Part shown: one piece after another, positions 59,682 to 64,000 of the stretch
Numbering within the stretch: the first letter of the stretch is position 1
How the letters are laid out: every line of letters begins with the position of its first letter
From: Glycomyces sp. YM15
GTDB taxonomy: Bacteria; Actinomycetota; Actinomycetes; Mycobacteriales; Micromonosporaceae
DNA: 64,000 nucleotides
Direction: 5' to 3'
Assembly (NCBI RefSeq): GCF_016918015.1
Contig: NZ_JAERMK010000013.1
Location: 1-64,000, forward strand
Position numbers and translations under genes: made by a program
Notes under the pieces: generated by a model
What the model was told of the DNA's origin: nothing
Databases searched by the model: none
Seen by the model: the letters and a program-made list of their open reading frames with translations, nothing else

Positions 59682-60254
59682 ATGGCGAAAACCGTGTACA
59701 ACACAGCGACCAGCATCGACGGCTATCTCGCGGACCCCGAGAACTCGCTCGAGTGGCTCTTCACCGTGCCCGGAGGCGATCCGGAGCAGTCCGAGGAGTC
59801 GGAGACCCCGCTCGACGAGTTCGGCGAGTTCCTCGCCGGGGTCGGGGCGATCTGCATGGGCTCCACGACGTATGAGTGGATCCTCGAGTACGAGCACCTG
59901 CTCGACAACCCGGACAAGTGGGAGTACGAGGCGCCTTCCTGGGTGTTCACGAGCCGGAACCTCCCGGCGGTGCCCGGGAAGGACATCCGCTTCGCGTCCG
60001 GTGACGTCGCGGCGGTTCACGCCGAAATGGTCGAGGTCGCGGGCGACAAGGACCGGTGGATCGTCGGCGGTGGCGACCTCGTCGGCCAGTTCTTCGACGC
60101 CGGGCTCCTCGACGAGATCCGCGTTTCGCTCGCGCCGGTCTTCCTCGGCGACGGCGCACCGCTCCTGCCGCGCCGCATCCTCTCCCACCACCTCGAACTG
60201 ACCGAGGCCAAGAGCGTCGGCCAGTTCGCCTGCCTCACTTATCGAGTGAAGTAG
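59682..60254 (+). CDS. dihydrofolate reductase-fold (RibD C-terminal-like) protein
   Basis: 190 aa. Begins AKTVYNTATSIDGYLADPEN and has CMGSTTYEWILEYEHLLDNP, WVFTSRNLPAVPG and the NADPH-binding DRWIVGGGDLVGQFFDAGLL, then EIRVSLAPVFLGDGAPLL. This is the YyaP/YwjB-type family related to dihydrofolate reductase; most members have no assigned substrate. It stands alone, followed by a terminator. Confidence 0.88.
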   Translation: MAKTVYNTATSIDGYLADPENSLEWLFTVPGGDPEQSEESETPLDEFGEFLAGVGAICMGSTTYEWILEYEHLLDNPDKWEYEAPSWVFTSRNLPAVPGKDIRFASGDVAAVHAEMVEVAGDKDRWIVGGGDLVGQFFDAGLLDEIRVSLAPVFLGDGAPLLPRRILSHHLELTEAKSVGQFACLTYRVK

Positions 60255-60262
60255 CGCGTGCA

Positions 60263-60288
60263 CCGCCCGGCCCGTTCGGGCCGGGCGG
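60263..60288 (+). terminator. terminator after the DHFR-fold gene
   Basis: CCGCCCGGCCC, loop GTTC, and its exact complement: an 11-bp stem 8 bp past the stop codon. Confidence 0.8.
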
Positions 60289-60431
60289 GTTCCGGCGGTT
60301 AGCCGCGCCCGTTCGGTTGAGGCGCGGTCGGGGTGTCGGATGGGTGTCGGGTCACTGCTCACCGGGCACCGCAGGACACCGGCACCGGGATTGACAACCC
60401 GACCCACCGCCCTGACCGAACGACCATGCGG

Positions 60432-60998
60432 TTAGTCGTTGTCCATGTCGTCCCGGTCCTCGGCGTCATCGTCGGTGTCGTCGTTGTCATCGGCGTCGTC
60501 CATGCCGTCGTCGTCATCGCTCGCGTCGTCGGGGACCACCTCGGTGACCGTGCCGTCGAAGGCGTCGACCGCGACGTCCCATTCGGCGCCGTCGGCGTCC
60601 GTCACCTCGACCACCCAGACCGGGGCGTCGACGGTGCCTTCGAGATCGACGTCGTAGACCTCGCCCGGGACCTCCGCGAGCGCGGCCTCGACGGCCGCGT
60701 CCTCGCCGATGGCCTCGTCCGGGAGCACGAAGTCGTCGTCATCAGTGCCGTCGCGGTCATCCGCGTCGTCACGGTCGTAGCGGTCGTCCGTGTCGTCCGC
60801 CGCCTGCTCGGCGGCGCGGTCCTCCCTGTCGTCGAGACCGTCGGCGGCGAAGGCGACGGCGGTGCCGCCGCCGAGGAGCAGGACGCCCGCGGCGCCTGCG
60901 ATGACGAGGGTGCGCTGGCGGCCGCGGAATCGACGGCGCTGCGCGGCCTCGGGCTGGTCGGGGGCGGGTGCCTGCTGGGTGTCGGTCGGAGCGTTCAT
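60432..60998 (-). CDS. PepSY-domain membrane/secreted protein with Asp-rich tracts
   Basis: 188 aa. One membrane helix (TLVIAGAAGVLLLGGGTAVA, about 30-50) is followed by an Asp-rich spacer (TDDRYDRDDADDRDGTDDDD), a PepSY domain (AVEAALAEVPGEVYDVDLEG; APVWVVEVTDADGAEWDVAV) and a second Asp-rich tail (DDASDDDDGMDDADDNDDTD). PepSY genes often sit beside two-component systems and are their targets. AGGA before ATG 60998 fixes the start. It is divergent from the degraded response-regulator gene. Confidence 0.85.
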   Translation of the reverse strand: MNAPTDTQQAPAPDQPEAAQRRRFRGRQRTLVIAGAAGVLLLGGGTAVAFAADGLDDREDRAAEQAADDTDDRYDRDDADDRDGTDDDDFVLPDEAIGEDAAVEAALAEVPGEVYDVDLEGTVDAPVWVVEVTDADGAEWDVAVDAFDGTVTEVVPDDASDDDDGMDDADDNDDTDDDAEDRDDMDND

Positions 60999-61053
60999 GT
61001 CCGGTCCTCTCGGTGCCGTGCGGATGTGATGTCGCAACGGTGCGCCGCCGAAC

Positions 61054-61090
61054 CTGAAGCCAAGCTGAAGTCACCTGAAGCCGACTTCAG
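61054..61090. promoter_or_regulatory. CTGAAG box array, response-regulator binding site candidate
   Basis: CTGAAG occurs at 61054, 61065 and 61075, spaced 11 and 10 bp, followed by the inverted CTTCAG at 61085. Direct repeats one helical turn apart are the usual site of OmpR-family regulators. The array lies 56-92 bp upstream of the PepSY gene. One more CTTCAG occurs at 61184-61189 inside the truncated regulator frame. Confidence 0.6.
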
Positions 61091-61179
61091 GAATGCGGCG
61101 GGAGGAGCGGCGGTGATGCGGCCGACTCCGGCTGGATCCGGGGTCTTGCCCGGCAGCGGCCGAGTTCGCGTGTCCGCGA

Positions 61180-61716
61180 ATGACTTCAGGTTGGCTGCCC
61201 TCCATGAACGGCTACCAGGTCTGCGCGGCCCTGCGCCGGGAGGGCATCGCCACGCCCATCCTCATGCTCACCGCCAAAGACGGCGAATACGACGAGGCCG
61301 AAGGCCTCGACACCGGCGCCGACGACTACTTGACCAAACCGTTTTCCTTCGTGGTCCTCCAAGCGCGTCTCCGCGCGATGATGCGCCGCGGCCGGTCCGC
61401 GGCCGCACCCACCGTGTGGCGTTTCGGCGACCTCACCGTCGACCCCGCCACCCGCGCCTGCCGCCGCGGCGGCGAGCGGGTCGAGCTCACGTCCAAGGAA
61501 TTCTCGGTCCTGGAGTACCTGGCCAGCCGCGCCGGGGAGGTCGTCTCCAAGACGGAGATCCTCCATCACGTGTGGGACTTCGCCTATGACGGGGACGTCA
61601 ACATCGTGGAGGTCTACATCTCCAACCTGCGCCGAAAGATCGACGCCCCGTACCGACGCGCCTCGATCGCGACCGTCCGCTGCGCGGGCTACCGCCTGGC
61701 GGCCGACGGTGGCTAG
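61180..61716 (+). pseudogene. OmpR-family response regulator lacking the N-terminal half of its receiver
   Basis: 178 residues remain. The frame joins the family at GYQVCAALRREGIATPILML, then TAKDGEYDEAEGLDTGADDY and LTKPFSFVVLQARL, and a complete winged-helix DNA-binding domain (ELTSKEFSVLEYLASRAGEV, YISNLRRKIDAPY, CAGYRLA). A full protein would have about 50 more residues with the acidic pocket and phospho-acceptor Asp; the DNA upstream encodes nothing like them in any frame. Possible starts are ATG 61180 and ATG 61204. A truncated, still DNA-binding protein is possible. Coupled to the kinase gene. Confidence 0.75.
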
Positions 61717-63274
61717 GGTGCGGGGAGACAAGGCGCAGCAGGCCGAGATCCGGCGGGCCATGAAGAAGGCGGAAGGCAGGAAGCCGTTCTGGCGGCCCGA
61801 ATCCGTGCGGGCGCGCGCCACTGTGGGCGCAACGCTCGTGGTCGCGGTGGCGCTGGTCGCCGCCGGGCTCCTGGTCGTGACCCTGTTGCGCGACAACCTC
61901 TACGGCCGCGCCGAACTCACCGCTGAGGTCAATGCGCGGTCCGTCGCCGGTCAACTCGCCTCGGGCGCGTCGCCCGCGGCGATCGAACTGCCGGATGACG
62001 ACAAGCTCGTGCAGATCGTGGACGCCAGCGGGACCGTCGTCGCCGCCAGCGACGACCTCGAAGGCACCGGTGCCGTGGGCGGTTTCGCCCCCGCGCCCGA
62101 TCCGGTGGTTGAAGAAGCCGAAGCCGAGGTCGAGACCGATGACGACAGCGACGAGGACGACGATCGGGACGACGACGCCGACGAGGACGACACCGAGACG
62201 CCCCCGGGCGGCGACGCGACCGGCAGCGGCGCGGTCGGGTCGCAGATCGCTTACGAGACGGTGACGATCCCCGGCGAGGAGGCGTCCTACCGGTTCGCGG
62301 CGCTCTCGGCCACGGCCCCGGACGGCGGCGAGTACACCGTCTACTCGGGTGCTTCCCTTGCCACGCAGGAGGAGGCCGTCGCGAGCGTCGGCACCGCGAT
62401 GGTGTGGGCGCTGGCGCCGCTGCTGCTCGTGGTCGCCGTGGTGACCTGGCTGGTGGTGCGGCGCGCACTCCGGCCGGTGCGGGCGATCCAGAAGGAACTC
62501 ATCGAGATCACCGGCGGCGACCTGAGCCGGCGCGTGCCGGTGCCGGCGAGCCGCGACGAGATCCACAGCCTCGCCAGGACCACGAACATGACCCTCGCGG
62601 CGCTCGACGCGGCCGTCGCGCAGCAGCGCCGGTTCGTCGCCGACGCCTCCCCCGAGCTGCGCAGCCCGCTCGCGATCCTGCGAACGCAATTGGAGATCGC
62701 CCGCGAGCACCCGGAACTGCTCGACCTGGACGCGACGCTCGGCGACGTGACGCGGCTGCAGGACCTCGCCGCCGACCTACTGCTGCTCGCGCGACTCGAC
62801 GCCGGAGAGCGGCCGCCGCATGTGGAGGTGCCGTTCACCGAGCTGGTGCGAGAGGAGACGGCCCGCCGGGCCGCCACCGACCGGGTGCCGGTGCGGCTCG
62901 ACGTCGAGGAGGACCTGACGGTGTGGGGTGTGCGCGGGCACCTGGCCCGGGCCGTCGGGAACCTGCTCGCGAACGCGCAGCGGCACGCCGCGGGTGCGGT
63001 CTCGGTCCGGCTGGCGGCCGAGGACGAGGACTGGCTGCGGTTGGACGTCGCCGACGACGGCAACGGCGTCCCACAGGGCCAGCGGCGGCGGATCTTCGAC
63101 CGGTTCGTGCGGCTCGACGAGTCCCGCAGCCGCGACGAGGGCGGCGCGGGCCTGGGGCTGGCGATCGTGCAGGACGTGGCGCTCGAGCACCACGGGATGG
63201 TCTACGTGCTCGACGCTCCCGAAGGTGGCGCGCTGTTCCGTCTGGCGTTGCGCCGCAACGAAAGGGGGTGGTGA
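61709..63274 (+). CDS. sensor histidine kinase with Pro in place of the phospho-acceptor His
   Basis: 521 aa from GTG 61709 (GTG 61718 is an alternative). Two membrane helices (about 40-65 and 230-250) flank an extracytoplasmic domain with an Asp-rich tract (TDDDSDEDDDRDDDADEDD). HAMP follows, then the HisKA motif FVADASPELRSPLA: residue 315 is Pro (codon CCC, 62651-62653) where the family has His (CAC). The ATPase motifs are intact: NLLANAQRHA, DVADDGNGVP, FDRFVRLD, GGAGLGLAI. It may bind ATP but should not autophosphorylate. It overlaps the regulator gene. Confidence 0.9.
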   Translation: MARVRGDKAQQAEIRRAMKKAEGRKPFWRPESVRARATVGATLVVAVALVAAGLLVVTLLRDNLYGRAELTAEVNARSVAGQLASGASPAAIELPDDDKLVQIVDASGTVVAASDDLEGTGAVGGFAPAPDPVVEEAEAEVETDDDSDEDDDRDDDADEDDTETPPGGDATGSGAVGSQIAYETVTIPGEEASYRFAALSATAPDGGEYTVYSGASLATQEEAVASVGTAMVWALAPLLLVVAVVTWLVVRRALRPVRAIQKELIEITGGDLSRRVPVPASRDEIHSLARTTNMTLAALDAAVAQQRRFVADASPELRSPLAILRTQLEIAREHPELLDLDATLGDVTRLQDLAADLLLLARLDAGERPPHVEVPFTELVREETARRAATDRVPVRLDVEEDLTVWGVRGHLARAVGNLLANAQRHAAGAVSVRLAAEDEDWLRLDVADDGNGVPQGQRRRIFDRFVRLDESRSRDEGGAGLGLAIVQDVALEHHGMVYVLDAPEGGALFRLALRRNERGW

Positions 63275-63337
63275 TCAAGAGCGGCGTCCAAGGGATCGAG
63301 CGGCCTTTCGCAGGCAGCGGTCGCGACGACCGTACCG

Positions 63338-63365
63338 GTGCCGCAGAGTGCCGCAGAGTGCCGCG
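63338..63365. repeat. 10-bp tandem repeat
   Basis: GTGCCGCAGA is repeated twice with a partial third copy (GTGCCGCG) in the spacer after the kinase gene. Just before it, CGGTCG-CGA-CGACCG (63318-63332) is a small hairpin that could end the kinase transcript. Confidence 0.5.
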
Positions 63366-63450
63366 GCGTCGAACGGCCCGTCGGTGTGACCGGTCCTCGC
63401 CGTCCTGTCGGCCCCGCCGCACCGCGGGCGGCGGTCCCTACGATGGCCGC

Positions 63451-64000
63451 ATGAAAGCATGGATCCCCCACGAGGCCGGGCTCGACCGGCTCGGCCCGGT
63501 CCCCAGCGGCGTCGTCGTCGAGGTGTACGACGGCGGCGACTACCCGTCCGACCCGAGCGATGTCGAGTTCCTGGTGCCTCCGGCCGCGCCCAAGTCCACC
63601 CTTCCCGGGATGTCGTACGAGGCACCGCCGGTGCTGCAGGACATGCCGAACCTCAAAGTGCTGCAGCTGCTCAGCGCGGGCGTCGAGCAGTGGGTGCCGC
63701 TCGTTCCCGACGGTGTGCTGCTCTGCAACAACCGCGGCGCGCACACCGAGGTGACCGCCGAATGGGTGATGGCCGCGGCCCTCGCCTCGGTGCGGCGCTT
63801 CGACGTGTTCGCCCGCAACCAGGTCGAGGGCAAATGGGAACTCGCCTGGGGCACGACCCTGTCCGGGAAGACCGCGGTGATCATCGGCGCCGGTTCCATC
63901 GGCGCCGCCGTGGCGCGCCGGTTCGAGGCCTCGGGCATGGAGGTCACGATGGTCGCGCGGACCGCGCGGCCCGGCGTCGGGACGCTCGCGGACCTGCCCG
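63451..64000 (+). CDS. D-isomer-specific 2-hydroxyacid dehydrogenase family protein (3' truncated by window)
   Basis: 183 residues visible. The catalytic-domain start (MKAWIPHEAGLDRLGPVPSG; LQLLSAGVEQWVPLVPDGVL) leads to NRGAHTEVTAEWVMAAALAS and the NAD-binding glycine motif AVIIGAGSIGAAVARRFEAS. The active-site Arg, Glu and His lie beyond the window end. Substrate unknown; glyoxylate/hydroxypyruvate-type reductases and phosphoglycerate dehydrogenase relatives are all possible. Confidence 0.85.
   Translation, partial: MKAWIPHEAGLDRLGPVPSGVVVEVYDGGDYPSDPSDVEFLVPPAAPKSTLPGMSYEAPPVLQDMPNLKVLQLLSAGVEQWVPLVPDGVLLCNNRGAHTEVTAEWVMAAALASVRRFDVFARNQVEGKWELAWGTTLSGKTAVIIGAGSIGAAVARRFEASGMEVTMVARTARPGVGTLADLP

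Overview
The window is very GC-rich chromosomal DNA of an actinobacterium. This rests on the GTG and TTG start codons, leaderless -10 boxes, twin-arginine lipoproteins, AdnAB end-resection genes, a zinc-type S14 protein and a eukaryotic-like IleRS. The gene set and the acidic secreted proteins would fit Micromonosporales or Glycomycetales, but the genus is not settled by what I can see. No rRNA, tRNA, insertion sequence or CRISPR array was recognised.

1-12,200 is a carbohydrate and cell-wall region. After the tail of an HNH endonuclease gene come an NgcEFG-like amino-sugar ABC importer behind an RpiR regulator, a divergent BadF/BadG-type sugar kinase, a MurNAc-6-phosphate etherase (murQ) divergent from a second RpiR regulator, a VapBC pair, a secreted GH25 muramidase and a secreted GH3 N-acetylhexosaminidase. 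Together they could form a muropeptide-sugar salvage route: cut the glycan, import the sugar, phosphorylate it, remove the lactyl ether.

12,200-41,100 is the translation/transcription core, all on the minus strand. Read in the direction of transcription: secE, nusG, rplK, rplA, rplJ, rplL, an acidic lipoprotein gene, rpoB, rpoC, a small membrane protein gene, rpsL, rpsG, fusA, tuf, then the S10 cluster from rpsJ to rplR. The S10/spc series stops at a strong hairpin after rplR; rpsE, rpmD, rplO and secY are not here. Promoters with good -35/-10 boxes are visible before secE, rpoB, rpsL and rpsJ, and an attenuator-like hairpin precedes rplJ.

41,100-52,700 holds a GbsR/MarR-type regulator divergent from an ABC exporter with a perfect 18-bp palindrome between them, the adnA-adnB helicase-nuclease operon, two secreted lipoproteins, and a ribbon-helix-helix/Doc toxin-antitoxin pair. 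52,700-58,900 holds ileS under a translational T-box and, divergently, a trp leader peptide plus attenuator before a fused trpE-trpG gene.

58,900-64,000 holds an SH3-like secreted protein, a RibD/DHFR-fold protein, a PepSY protein and a two-component pair, then the start of a 2-hydroxyacid dehydrogenase gene. The two-component pair looks doubly disabled: the response regulator lacks the receiver half carrying the phospho-acceptor Asp, and the kinase has Pro in place of its phospho-acceptor His. This is the most unusual observation in the window. Others are a natural Arg at RpsL position 88, a 21-G homopolymer hairpin after rpoC, and repeats apparently derived from the rpsZ 3' end.
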